Shown: positions 1 through 11,600, counted from the first letter of the stretch. The stretch is DNA of 15,229 nt from CAJBLF01 sp964560855 (GCA_964560855.1 CAZLLU010000020.1:1-15229), one strand, 5' to 3'. The notes: a model not told the origin generated them from the letters alone. Made by a program: numbers and translations.

Positions 1-838
1 CGTTATTCAATTCTGTAGATCGAGTAGATCCTACAATGCTTCCGATAGGAAGATTGCCAGTCCCTGTAGTGCTTCCAGACGTTGTAGTTCCTGTAGTGCT
101 TGTGCTTGATCCACCACCGCCTCAACCGCCGCCACCTCAACCGCCACAGCTGTTGATAGAGCATGACCCGTAGGTATATGCTCATGAAAGTGTTCATCCA
201 TTACATGTTCTTATTTGAGAAGTACAAGTAGATCAGCAAGCAACAGATGATGTTTGGTATGCAGTAACAGAAGATCATGAGCTGATTGTTCCTCATCGAG
301 GAAGTGTACACATACCTGTAGGTGGAGGTGTTACTATACATGAGTTATAATTATATCCAACTGCTGATGGAGAGAGTACTCCCACTCATCCGATAACATT
401 GCAGGTTACGAATATTCATCCACATGATCCTGTATAAGGAACAGTAGATGCTTGATACACGGTCATGCTTTGTCCGTTATATAATGTTGTTCCTGCAATA
501 GAACATGATCCTATGACGGGTGTACACATAACTCAAATACCGATTGATCCTCAACCACATAAACATTGTCCTCCGACTGCTCAAGTAGGGCAATATTCTG
601 TAGGATTACAAACGTTTGCTTCTTCTACTGAATCATATGCACAAGGTATACCACAGGTATCACCTGATCAGATAACACCAGGAATAGTGTCTTCACAATA
701 ACAGTTTGATTGTGTGCAGGTATCACCTGGATCACACACATATGCTTCCAATCATCCATCATAGACGCAAGCGGCTTTCACAGATGAAAGCAATGAGACT
801 ATCACGAGAGGAAGAAAAAGAAATTTTAAATGTTTCAT
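1..838 (-). CDS. Secreted Cys-rich repeat protein with poly-Gly linker (C-terminus beyond window)
   Basis: Partial gene: 279 codons are visible and the 3' end lies off the left edge. Residues 1-22 form a signal peptide (basic start, Leu/Val core, cleavage near KA|AC), so the product is exported. Residues 23-110 are rich in Cys and Gly. Two repeat units follow (about 112-167 and 177-226) of a Cys-framed type with an internal TAYQ/TVYQ motif, a module I recognise from many bacterial surface proteins without being able to name its family. Next come 12 glycines (231-243) and a Ser/Thr/Gly linker. Fourteen in-frame TGAs must be Gly, for example in the second repeat (SSG, NGG, LSG) and twice inside the Gly run. 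The CGA at residue 181 lies in CTLPxGG, where I expect Trp. There is no Shine-Dalgarno. It is its own transcription unit behind a strong promoter. Function unknown; adhesion or envelope structure is an inference. Confidence 0.88.
161..310 (-). repeat. Protein repeat unit 2 (Cys-framed, TAYQ motif)
   Basis: This unit covers residues about 177-226: CTLPxGGTISSG, then SSVTAYQTSSVACG, then RTCNGGTLSGAYTYGSC. It fits the usual form of this module closely, which makes it a good ruler for codon meaning. Its TGA codons fall on glycines of the module. The CGA at 298-296 (residue 181) falls where the usual form has Trp, as I remember it. Confidence 0.75.
338..505 (-). repeat. Protein repeat unit 1 (Cys-framed, TVYQ motif)
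   Basis: This unit covers residues about 112-167 of the left-edge protein. It starts at a Cys, carries NGQSMTVYQASTVP, then a central Cys pair region, and ends in YNYNSC. It aligns by eye with the second unit (NGQSMTVYQAST against SGSSVTAYQTSS; final YNSC against YGSC). It is more diverged from the usual pattern than unit 2, and in-frame TGA codons supply several of its glycines. Confidence 0.7.
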
Positions 839-889
839 GGCGATAGATATGTGAAAAGTAAAACAGTACATATAACTATATATTTATAT

Positions 890-917
890 TTTATAACAAT
901 TTACTAAATAATGTCAA
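890..917 (-). promoter_or_regulatory. Sigma-70-type promoter for the left-edge gene
   Basis: On the minus strand a perfect -35 TTGACA (917-912) is followed by a 16-nt AT-rich spacer and a -10 TATAAA (895-890). Transcription would start near 883, giving a leader of about 45 nt before the ATG at 838. The site lies just past the terminator of the upstream operon, so the left-edge gene is probably transcribed on its own. The rest of the 839-1032 gap is AT-rich, with no other feature that I can see. Confidence 0.8.
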
Positions 918-973
918 GAGTATTTTTAGTTTATAATTAATCAGGCGTGTGAAGTTGAAAGAGCTCATGAAAA

Positions 974-1011
974 GCCAAAAAACAAAAAATTCCACCCGGG
1001 TGGAATTTTTT
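974..1011 (-). terminator. Perfect-palindrome intrinsic terminator, probably bidirectional
   Basis: Positions 984-1011 form a perfect 28-bp palindrome, each arm AAAAAATTCCACCC or its complement. As minus-strand RNA it gives a GC-topped stem with a U-rich 3' side continuing into a second T run after one G. It begins 21 nt after the TAG of the 1246-residue gene. Because the palindrome is symmetric it could also work on plus-strand transcripts. Confidence 0.85.
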
Positions 1012-1032
1012 GCATATATGTAGAGGGTTATT

Positions 1033-4000
1033 CTATTGTTTGTAGATATCCAATACTTTGGTGAATTCGCCTGCACCTGGAGGTAATGAGTTCCATAAGC
1101 TTGGGCTGTACTCGATGAGCAATGCTGCACCATTGAAGATATCATTTCTTCTCGCTGCTTTGATAGTAGGAGTTGAACCAGCTTTGGTAAACCGTTTATT
1201 GAGATTTGATCTTCTGGATTCAACGATATTCTCTATGCCGTCTCCGATCAGGATTCCTTTGACCTGGAGATTCCCATAGGTACACCGATTGAGTGTGAGA
1301 GTATCGTTCTGTAATGCAGGGACCCTTCACTTGAATCCTTCATCCGTCACGAATATTCCCTTGACGATCTGTGGAGCAGGACATCTGTCATTACCGACCA
1401 TATCATCAGATTTATCAAAGGTGATAGTTCCGCCATTGACGAGGAACATGCCGTTGTAATCGACGTTGCCCTTGATTACGAGATCGATATTCTTGGTGAT
1501 GATAGTAAATGGTGAAGTGAACTTTTTAAGGTTCTTGAGCTGAATAGATGATGATCATCCATTGGATTCGAGGATATAGATTTTTTGCTGAGGAACAACT
1601 TTGACGGTGATATCTTCGCCTTCAAATGCTGTTCATTTCAATGAGCTCTGAGGAACCGTGATAGCTAATTTATCGTATTTATTGATGAAGGTCGTCATCA
1701 ATGCATCTACATCGCTTCCGCCATCATATTCGGATTCATCAAGTACCATGATATCTTCGAGATCTGTTGTGGAGATAAGGTCTTCTCCATCGAGTGTCTG
1801 ATATCATTCGAGTTTGATATTTGTTGCTTTAGGTGTAATACCGAATGAGCTCTTCTGTGCGATATACGGCTGGGTTACCGTAAAGTTGACACTACAGATG
1901 CTTCCTACAGCAGTCTTATGTTCTTTGTTTTCTCCATCACAGTACGTATATTCTACTTTATCCAAGACGAGTTTGTGTTCTCCGAGGATGCCATTATCGA
2001 AATCGCTTTGATCGATATAATATTTCCCGAATGCATTGTCTAATGATCGCATCTGATTTTGCTTGTCGAGGAAGTATTTGAACAATGCTTTACCATTCCG
2101 ATTGTCTTGATCGCATGGCATAGACACGGAAGTATAGATAGGATCTTCTTCGTTATTGGATTCACCATTGTATATCTTGAAGGTACACATGATGCTATCT
2201 TGGAGAATAGTTCCATCTGATTGATTATTACAGCTTGCTACATCTTTGATATTTTTCTTGTTTTCGAGTGTCCATCGGAAAGGAAGGATCTCTCATTTCT
2301 GGATAGAGATATTCATATTGCTGATGTTGAAACATCCTGGTTCATTGATGGCGTTGTCGTTGAGCGTACAAATATTAGAACATGTGTCGTTATTGGTATT
2401 GTTTCCGTCATCACATTCTTCATATCCTTCTCTTGTTCCATTTCCACAATCACCGAGCAGTCATTCATCGACTACAATCTCTTCCTGGCAAGCAGGGCTT
2501 GTAGCATCGTCGACACGGCATTCTACATCATATGTCTGTGGAATATCATCATCGTCATACGTACAGTTATGCTCGAAGATATGCGTAGGTTCGTCAGATG
2601 TATATTCTTCGCCGTTGCCACAATCGATAGTGATTTTAGCTTCGACATTATTTGTCGTTTCACATCTGAAATTTCCTACGGCTTCTCCATCTTCATCTAC
2701 GATGAGTACAGGTCAAGCTTCTGATGTGAGATCTTCACAAAGTCCTGCGTTAGGCGATGCTGAGATTGGTGAACAAGCGTTGTTTCCGACTATACATTGT
2801 GCGTTTCCTACAAAGCCTTCATCGTATTCACATGTTCCAACGAGTGATGATCAGAATCAAGAGACATTAGTTCCGTTGCCACAATTGATGGTGATCGGTG
2901 TAGTTGCAGCGGTGTCATTTCCAGTACACGTATAGGTGATTTTATATCCATCGTTTGTTGTAATAGGAGCTTCTCCTCTCATGGTTTGACATGTAGGTGA
3001 AGTGATTGGAATATTTACTGAACTGCATGATTGTCCGGTAGTCATTCCACCGAGCGAATTAGGATATTGATAGTTGATGCATGCGAGATTGACGATAGCA
3101 TTTGTTCTGAGTACACATACGCCTTGTTGATTCTCACAAACCTGTCCGCTATAGAGGACTCAAATATTTCCTTGTGTATCACATTGTTCATCTCTTGTAA
3201 GTACACCATCTCCACAAATGATCGGTTCAACGATTCTTACGGTATTGCTGATCGCAGTATTTCCCGTATTATACGTGATATGAGGGGTAATGTTGAATCC
3301 AAGATAATTCTTTGGACCGACGACTCCGGTGAAAGTGATCGTATTGGTTTCATCAATATTTATCGTGTTGAGTGTCCCATTGAATGATCAGATAGTCACA
3401 AAGCTATTCAATCCTGAGATAGAAAGGGTAGCGTTGTTTGCTACGATATTTCCACTATTACTATAGGTGATAGTGAGTTGTACGATATCGCCGCTATATG
3501 CTTGGATCATTGTGCTTGTACCTGAACCATAAGGTGCATTATTGAGCTGAGGGCTAGTGAGATTAGTTGCAGCAACTGTGACATACACATTCTCTCTGCC
3601 TTGGATCATTCCTGTAGCAATAGCTGTATTGTTTCCTGTTACACTTTCAGAACTTGTCGTAGTGATAGTGGCGGTATTTACAAAGGTATATCCTGATGCT
3701 AAATTAGCATTGAAAGTACCGGTGAGTGTGATAGTTCCACCACTTCCTGCGGGGAGCGATCCGATAGTAAAATTTGTAGTAGGTAAAGAAACGTTACCGT
3801 TCATGGTATCATTGATAACGACGTTATTAGCATTTTGTCCGCCATTGTTTCCATAGGTGATGGTATATACAACCTGATCGCCAACATGGTATCCGGTGAA
3901 TGGAGCGAGTGTTTTGGTTACTCGTACATTAGCAGCGGATTTGACGATACCTGTAGCTAATGCGCTGTTGTTGCCTGTCGTATATTCAGGTGTCATAGCT

Positions 4001-4773
4001 GCAGCTTTGGCGGTTTGGTTGAATGTTGTACCGACTGCAAAATTCTGTGTCATAGGAGCATTCAACATAATCGTCATTATCTGGCCTGGATTGAGATTAG
4101 TAAGATATGAGCCGCTCCGGACGAAGTCCGCAGGGTAGGTGATGTAGCTGTATGTATGAGGCGTACCATTGAAGGTAGCTGTCGGAGCATATAATGTAGA
4201 GATAGGAAATGTACTGATAAAAGAGATACCTGTCGCTGCAGCGGATCAGATATTCTGTAGAGTGATAGCATATGTTACCACATCTCCGGAAATGCTTGGA
4301 TGATTACCGGTGAGTATATTAGTTACTTTAAGATCAGAAATAGGAACAATAGTTGCAACTGCTGATGTGAGGACATTAGTTACTTGCATATCCGTTCCGA
4401 ATATGTTTTGTACATTCATAGTAGAAAATGATCGTACGGTTGTATTCACTCTAGCAGTAATCGTTATGGAGTAATTGCTGTTTGCAGGAATATAGAAAAC
4501 CGGATCGTGCTCGATACCCAAAGGCAGAAGCGAATCATTTGCTGGCGTAAGCGTTGCGTTCTGATATATGACATCATAGACAGCAGTTTTTGGGAGCACG
4601 TGTTTGAGATACACAGCACCAGTGCCGTTATGTCCGGTAATCGTGAAAGTTACGGTAGAACCGGAAATAGCTGCCTGCGTTGCAGGAGTAATATTCACGC
4701 TATCCACATCTGCGTTAGTGAATCCTATAAATCATAGGAATCCGATGATGGTGAGGTAAAGAAGCTTTTTCAT
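1033..4773 (-). CDS. Secreted 1246-residue surface protein: DUF11 repeats, PKD-like and DUF4215-like Cys-rich region, distinct C-terminal domain
   Basis: Ends with TAG. Residues 1-21 are a signal peptide (MKKLLYLTIIG, cleavage near TNA|DV). Domain order: four beta-sandwich repeats of DUF11 type (about 23-142, 146-275, 285-385, 386-490; the third is the clearest, with VTKTLAP and VVYTITYGNNGG). A Cys-rich part follows with CGDG at 520 and PKD-like segments around CGNG at 631 and 718. A DUF4215-type motif has CGNG at 776, CDDGNN at 787 and Cys at 798 and 802. The C-terminal 200 residues form a separate domain (QLKNLKKF, VKGILIGDGIENI, RRSNLNK, SLPPGAGEF) that I do not recognise by name. Thirteen in-frame TGAs (one in the signal core) read as Gly. 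Last gene of the operon, 33 nt after its neighbour. An ATG two codons upstream (4779) is a possible start. A structural surface or adhesive role is inferred. Confidence 0.92.
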
Positions 4774-4806
4774 TTCCATAACGATAATAGTTTAAAACAA
4801 GGGTGC

Positions 4807-7479
4807 TTATTTGATCGTTGCATTGATAGTGATCTTACCGCTGCCATTAGGTGCAAGCGGAGTATTGACTAACCAGCGGAGCAAAAGTCCTCCGAGGTCA
4901 GGTGTTTGTGTTGTAGGCATAGGGCTTGCTGCAACAAAGTTCAATGTTCCTGGCCGATAATCCACGATTTCGAAGTTAGTGATCGTTGCAGTACCGTTAT
5001 TCTGATACAGTAATTCGAATACTACAGGATCACCTGAATTCGTTCCGTAAGAGATCAATCTCTTCTCAAAAGTTATCGTAGAGCTCGGTGTCGTAGATAC
5101 TTGGAATTGCAATGGATTAGCAACTCCTGATTGTGATTTTCCATTTAGGGTATATGTCATGCTTGCATTGTTTATGTATGTACCAATACATGATGCGTCA
5201 TTGAGAATATGTCATGTCAGATGGAGATACATAGTTTCTCCTGCGGCTAATGCTTCATTGGATTGCCATTGGAATGGATCGATAGAAGAGAGTACCGTGA
5301 GTGGTTTGCTTGAAGAATATGAAGTATCAAGCACTATACAAGAAGTATCAGGCCGGTTGTCTGTGATAATGATGTTGCTCATTGGATTAGCGTTGTTGTT
5401 GGTAACCGCAATAGTGAACGCTGCATCTTCTCATAGATAATATGATGACTTATTGGCTGTCTTGACGATCGGAGCATTGATCATTGGAATATCCAACCTA
5501 AATCCTGCACCATGGTGTTTCATAATTCCATCAGCTTCTATATATCACCGGTTGATGGTGCTTTCATTGAGATATTCTGATCTCACTCTTCCTGCTATCA
5601 TCATATATCCTGCTTGCCCTGGAGCGAGCGAGAATCCTGAATAGATGACGCGCTGGTAGAGTCCGAGCATGCCGGTAGAAAAGTTATATGGAGGGTTTAC
5701 TCCGAATAGGCTGCTGCTGACGTATTCCAACGGTAGCGGAAGTGTATCTGAAAGAATGATATTGTCGATGGTTCATGAACTGTTATTACTGAAATTCACT
5801 CTGAACGTTACGAGATCGCCTTGATTATATACGATGTCTGTCATGAGTTCTTTCATAATATTCAATCCATCATTTTTTACTTGGATAGTAGTAGAACAAG
5901 AAGTCCCTGATCCATTGTATCATAGAAGATTCATCGTGTACGTAGTAGTCTCTGTAGGAGTGACGACGATACCCGTATGTATCCAGCTAGGATAGACAAA
6001 ATTAAGTCCTGTGATCATAGGAGTAAGTGTAGCCAATGCGGCATAATTATATGAGATATCGATAATAGCTGATTCTCAGATATTTATTGTAGGAGTAGAA
6101 GTAATCAAAGAACATGTAGGAGGGACGTTAGGCAATACCTCCAATACTCATGTACATGAGAAGTTTTCTATTTCTGTAGATTCATAGGACATGCCTTGTC
6201 CTTGAAGGCTGAATGTAAGGTTTCATGTAGTGTTAGGTTGCGCCATAGCGGATCCGTTATAATCCGTGAGTCCTATTGAATATGGTCGACCTCATCCTAC
6301 TCGAACATTAGGATGTCCATACAAATTAGCATTTACAAATGTTCCTCCCGTGATATTCCATGCGACAGATACCATCTGTCCAGATATGATACTATTAGGG
6401 GTAAGGGAAATTGTACAGGAAATATGATTTTCTACTTCAACAGTAGTGGAACATACTGCAGGTTGTGTGCCAGTATCTCCTTGTACGGTCAAGGTATATG
6501 TTGTTGTACTATTGATGGTGTCTGTAGCTATACCGCTTCGTGTAGGATATGTGAATGAAGAGAATCCAGAGGCGCTACTTGGTGTGAATGTCGCGCTAGT
6601 ACCGCTTGCGTAGGATGCATTGAGCGTGATCGTATCTCCTGCTGAAGCGCTTGTGGTGTTTGCTGAAAGCGTACAAGAAGCTCAATTGCTTGGGCCTTCT
6701 GTACCTGTACAGTCGATCTTACAGTGACCAGGAGTTCCGTTGAGTTCTCCATCATCACAGACTTCATCAGGTTCTAGAGACCATGAGTGCCGTTCTATCA
6801 TATCACCATCTACTTCGATACCTTCTGTATCTTCATTATCGATTACACCATCTCCACATCTTGCGATATAATAATTTGTACATGATGTTTTTGGTGTGAT
6901 TTGTGGATGAATCTTAACTTTTAATGTTCCATTTTTTGGCGTAAATGAAGAATTCGCGAGTTTATAATAATAACTGAGTGTCTCTCCAGCAGCATTTTGG
7001 AGTGCAGCTCTTTCATTGTTTTTGGTGATGATCTGTCCTGCGATTTCATCTCTATCCATAGTCATTGCTCATCAAGAGAAGATAGCGCCAGTAGCTTCAA
7101 CCGTCAAAATATTTGAACTATCAGATTCAAAAGAAGCGGAAGGAACAAAGTTTGCTACATACGGAAATTTTAGCGTACCTTGGAAGAGCGACTGATTGTA
7201 TACTATCACATTGGTGACGGTTTTGTCAAACACATAGTTTACCGTACTCTTTGGCTGTCATACACGAAGATAGACAGGTGATTTTTCGTAGAATACAAGA
7301 TTCTGCTCGATATCACAGCTACCATCGTATGGGGTGGTTTGCCACTCAATAGGCCTCAATTCAGTTGCACTCGCAGGAACGTCAGAAATGGTGTTCCCTG
7401 CGAAAGAGGTAGCTCACATTCATAAGATAAGCGAAAGAACTACGCTAATCTTGATGTGTTGTTTGCTGGTAAATTTCAT
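4807..7479 (-). CDS. Secreted 890-residue surface protein: DUF4215-like motif, Ig/PKD-like repeats, three DUF11 repeats
   Basis: ATG at 7479, TAA at 4807. Residues 1-27 are a signal peptide (cleavage near TSFA|GN) with TGA at residues 20 and 22 in the hydrophobic core. An unrecognised domain spans about 28-195. A DUF4215-like element covers about 200-262: RCGDGVID (Cys208), VCDDGELNGTPGHC (Cys241, 253) and Cys257. Three Ig/PKD-like domains start with SCTLS, SCTIS and TCSLI (about 266-345, 346-440, 455-525); the first and third share a FxYPxx...TTTYT...CSTT pattern. Three DUF11 repeats follow (about 540-645, 662-790, 793-890) with NNSSGTIDNIILSDTLP, VTNNNANPMSNIIITD and LLYQNNGTATITNFEIVD. Fifteen in-frame TGAs; the one in YLHLTGHI sits where DUF11 commonly has Gly. 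Third gene of the operon. Probably an extracellular stalk- or fibre-like protein; its partner is unknown. Confidence 0.93.
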
Positions 7480-7490
7480 GATGTAGTATG

Positions 7491-7513
7491 TAATAGTATA
7501 AATATAATAGTAT
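7491..7513. repeat. Two TAATAGTAT direct repeats in an operon gap
   Basis: The nonamer TAATAGTAT occurs at 7491-7499 and 7505-7513, one and a third helical turns apart, in the 57-nt gap between the 359- and 890-residue genes. A related TAGTATG lies at 7484-7490. On the minus strand this is an AT-rich ACTATTA series. It could be chance in AT-rich DNA, an internal promoter region or a binding site. Confidence 0.35.
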
Positions 7514-7536
7514 GAATAGATAAGGTGGTAAGTATA

Positions 7537-8616
7537 TTACTCGTTGATGAACACTTCAACAAAGGCTTCCGTGAAGTTATCGAAACAAATAGAACTACAG
7601 AACATTGTTTCACTATCTAAGTTGTACATTCCATCAGGATCATTAGGGTCGTTTCCATCATCACAGGTCTCAAACATCTCATCTGTTCCGCTAAGATAGG
7701 TAGGACCATAATAAAGACCATTTCCGCTGAGTACTACTGTTTCTGATGATCCATCATTGATGATTTCATCTCCACAGAAGAACCCTCCTGCTCATGTTCC
7801 TGTACACGTTTCATTACAATATCCTGCTTGTCCATTGAGCTCTCCATCATCACAGACTTCACCCGTGAATCAATCGTTTATCCATTTCCCTGTAGAGGAG
7901 TATGTATCGATTTCTCCATCTCCACATCGATGCATTTGATAATTCTTACATGTTTCAAGGCTAAGAAGTGGTGATCGCCGTCTTTCATCAGTAGTCCATT
8001 CAAGATAATCGGTAGTGGTTAATCAATGGAAATCATTTCCTGAAGCTACGATATTGTATCGATATTTTGGTGTAGGAGGATGTGCAAATCTGTATCCTAC
8101 TGCTTGAGAATATTTGTAACTATAGATTATGCTTACCGTGTTGGATGCTCATGTGATGAGCGGTCTTTCAAAATTTACTCTGATATTGTTGGTATCGATT
8201 CCTCTTACTCGTTGATTGTAAGGGAATACCCATGATGCTTTATAGAAAGTGGAATTGTCCATAGGAGTATAATTTGTACTTCAGAAATCTTTTTTACTCA
8301 GAACATTATCGTCTGAAGCAAAGTAGTATACTTTGGTAGCATTCAATGCATTGGTGGTGTTTCCTGACAAAAGGACTGCATGGTAAGCCGGAGGATTCTG
8401 TACAGGAAGTCTGAAATTACTCCTGAGATAGAGAAAATAATCCGGGATCAAATCAGCATCATTATCTTGATCAAGATAGAGATCGGATTTTGCACTACAT
8501 GAGTAATTAGGCGCGCTCATAGTTGCTATAGGGAAAAACGTTGCAGAGAGTCATGCTCGTGAGAGCACAGCAATCAGCAAGAGCATCATAAGCTGTTTTA
8601 TTACCTTTTGTTTCAT
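7537..8616 (-). CDS. Secreted 359-residue Cys-rich protein with DUF4215-like motifs and a TSP3-like Ca site
   Basis: ATG at 8616, TAA at 7537. Residues 1-26 form a signal peptide (MKQKVIKQLMMLLLIAVLS core). A CGA (residue 20) and a TGA (residue 22) lie in or beside the hydrophobic core; Arg there would be awkward, Trp would fit. Residues 49-59 (DQDNDADLIPD) match a thrombospondin type 3-like Ca-binding loop. The middle is predicted beta-rich but unrecognised. The C-terminal third has two Cys modules: CGDGEID (Cys231) with VCDDGELNGQAGYC (Cys255), then FFCGDEIINDG with TCDDGNDPNDPDG and a final CSSIC pair. These resemble DUF4215 and the matching module of the next gene. Six in-frame TGAs. Second gene of the operon, 37 nt after the giant gene and 57 nt before the 890-residue gene. 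It could be a smaller partner of that protein. Confidence 0.92.
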
Positions 8617-8653
8617 TTGTGGAATTAAAATAAATAAATTTGTCGCTATGTTT

Positions 8654-11600
8654 TTATTCTTGTTGGTTGAATCCTTGATTATCATTACTACCTTCATCAC
8701 CTTCACCACCTTCTCATCATGTCACTGATTCATTAGTATTTGATGATTCTGGACTTTCTCATGGAGTAGCTTCTCATGTATGTTTCTTGAAGAGTCCGCT
8801 GAGTGCCGCAGATAGGGTAAGGTCGTTTTGTCTAGCTGATATGTCGTATTCTGCGTTGACGGTTTGGGTCTGTATTTGCATCTTGGATTTCTTTCATAGG
8901 ATTTCTCCGTTGATGGTAGTCTCTTTTATTCCTCAATGTATTTGTTCATAGATTGTAATACTGTTGATGATAGTACCGATAGATTCGTTGGCACATTCTC
9001 CCAAAAGATAGAAGTAATATTGCAGGTCTAATTTAACTATTTTACCTCAAATGTCAATGGTTTGGTACTCTCAAGAGAATAGTGATTCGAGATGTTTTTC
9101 TTCTAGGGCTATTCCGTAATTTGTTAGTTGGGAATTAAGTTTTGTTAGGATTTTTTGTTGATTCATTTTATTAGCATTGAGATTGTTGACAAACCATTCT
9201 TCAGCTGCAGGCAAATCTGTTTTGTTGATTTCAGCCATAGATTTGGTTCAGTCTCATTTGCTTAATATATTTGTTGCTCATAAGGCAGTCATAGAATATT
9301 TTCTACCGTCTCAATTTAGTCTATAAAATGCAGTGAAACCAATAAGGTTTTCCATTGTTTGACGTGTGAGTTTGTTTGTGCCTTTCAGAAGATCCCTTAT
9401 AGTACTCCTATAATCTGTAGTAAGAGGATATGCTGTTCTTTCGTCAGGTCATAACATTTTTTTGTAGATATCTTTTCTTCCGTTTACCGTAGCAGTTAGA
9501 TTAGCTCCATCATTTATTCCATCAGTCAGGTAGATAATATACGAGAAGATAGCTTTAAATTTATCTACGATGAAAGCTCTATCTGCGTCAGTAAGCGTAT
9601 TGCTTTCTATGAGGTTTTTTACCTCAGTAAGATTTGCATAATTACTATTTTTTTCCAATATTTTGATAAGCGTAGTATATGCAGCGTTATAATCTGTAGC
9701 ATTGATAAACTCATCTAATCAGGCATCGACTGCACTTTCCATAAATTCTCTATATAATGTGTTGTTGTAGTAGTCATCAAAGATAGAGAGTGTTCTTTCT
9801 GTTGCCTCTGTAAAAGGTTTAGTGAATCTATCTTCTGGTTTTAATATGTCTGTAGTATTGATCTCTACGGCTTCTGCGTAATTTTCATTGTTGATTGCTA
9901 CAGTATTGTTTGCGTTTACCTTTTCTTGAGTGATGTAGTTTATTTCCATCTTATCAGAAGGTGCTGCTTTGTCATATCAAGTGATTGATACTTTACCATC
10001 AAGATCTTCCGTGAAGGTAAGTGTTCCTACAGATATTTTTTTGCCTTGAAGGTCTAGGTCTGCAGGAATAGTAGCCAATCCTTTCTTGAGAGATCCATCC
10101 GCATCGAAGAATCAGAGAATGATATCTTTTTTTGTGTTGAGTTCAGGGTCATTTGAAACAAATTCTTTGATCTCTGTATAACTCATCTCTTTGTAACGAG
10201 CAGTTTCCATATTTCCTAGTGTAGGAACATTATCAGCTGTGTTACTTGTGTTGCTAGAGAGTTTAGTCATATGGTCATGGACGTCTTCCTGTCCTATCAT
10301 AAGGAAAGTCTCTACCTCATCTCTCTTGATGTCACGAGATACGCGGAGTGAAGTGTTGCTGAGAGTAATCTTTTTTCCATCAAAGGAGAAATCATTGTTG
10401 GTCAAAGCGGATTTAGAATAATACGCGTTTATATATTGTGTAGGATCTTTTCAGTCGATATGTGTGATTTCGATTTTGTCTTCTACTATCTTCACTTCGA
10501 GAAGTTTTTCATTTGGATTGAGCTCTTTCTCAAGATATTTCGCTATTGCTTCTTTGTTTCCTGATTCGATAAGAAGTTCCTGATCTTGCGCTCAAATACC
10601 TCTTTCTATCATAGTGTAATTTCTCACACCTTTTCCATGTGCATCTTCTGCATATGAAGTCTTCCGTGTCGAGAAAGTGAACATACCGGTGACCACACCT
10701 GTAGCTGCACCGACCAATGTTCCCCATCCTGGTATCACACTTCCGAGACTTGCTCCGACACCAGTTCGCATAAGGATATTTGCGAGGCTTGCTTTCAAGC
10801 CGAATCTTGTAAGCTTGAGTGTACCTGTAAGTTGTTCGTATGCTTTTTGTTCGATAGCGTTCTCATGGAAAGCATCGATGAAGGTCATATACATATATAA
10901 TAGTATTTTTTTTTGGAGATCCGGATTGTTTTCGTTATTTCTGATAAGCTCAAATATTCATGTCATTTCCATTTCATCTCCCATCTTATCCACCATATCG
11001 AGAAGGAATTCTTTGTTCTCTTTGATATCTGGATTTTCGGAAGAGGTGATCCTATCTCTCATGATCTTATTGAATTCGTCCCTGTTCTTGCAGATGTCTA
11101 GGCGAGTGTTTTCTGGATAAGAGAAGAGGACTGACTTCATGAGTTTGTCATAATATCTTGCTTTCTGTTCGATACCAGCAGGAAAATCTCTTTCTGCGGA
11201 AAGTCAAAGATAGAGTCATCGATCTCGTATGCTATTCAAATTGACGCCAGTCTCTACGCCGATCCTATTTACTGGTATTGGTTCTTTTGTTGTGAGCCTT
11301 TTTGCCTTTTGTTCATTGATTTGTCGTGCTTTTCCGACACCGATATCAAAAGTTAATGGGAACATTCCCTTCAAGAGATTTTCAAGATCCAATCATCCAG
11401 ATATATGTTCGATGGTTTTGTCTCCGAGGTCATCACTAAGTGATTCTCGATGTACGGATGCACCTATGACAGGCTTGTTATTTTCTGATATACCAACACC
11501 GACATTGATAATCGTTCTTTTGGATACGAAAGCCTTCAATGCTTTTTTCGCTTCCTTTTCATTGATTGTTCCATCAGGTTTGTAGAAGCTATATCTGAGA

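Noticed and set aside
110..150. Short tandem GCC/ACC/TCA pattern as a DNA microsatellite or CRISPR-like repeat
   Set aside because: It is coding sequence for a glycine run with mixed codons, with no fixed repeat unit and no spacers.
465..701. Plus-strand 78-codon open frame
   Set aside because: It lies opposite the signal-peptide protein at the left edge, whose minus-strand frame shows clear Cys repeats and a promoter. The plus frame has neither.
2221..2935. Two long overlapping plus-strand open frames (167 and 229 codons)
   Set aside because: They are antisense to the Cys-rich and DUF4215 part of the 1246-residue gene, show no recognisable motif, have low-complexity Ser/Phe-rich composition and no promoter or spacing of their own.
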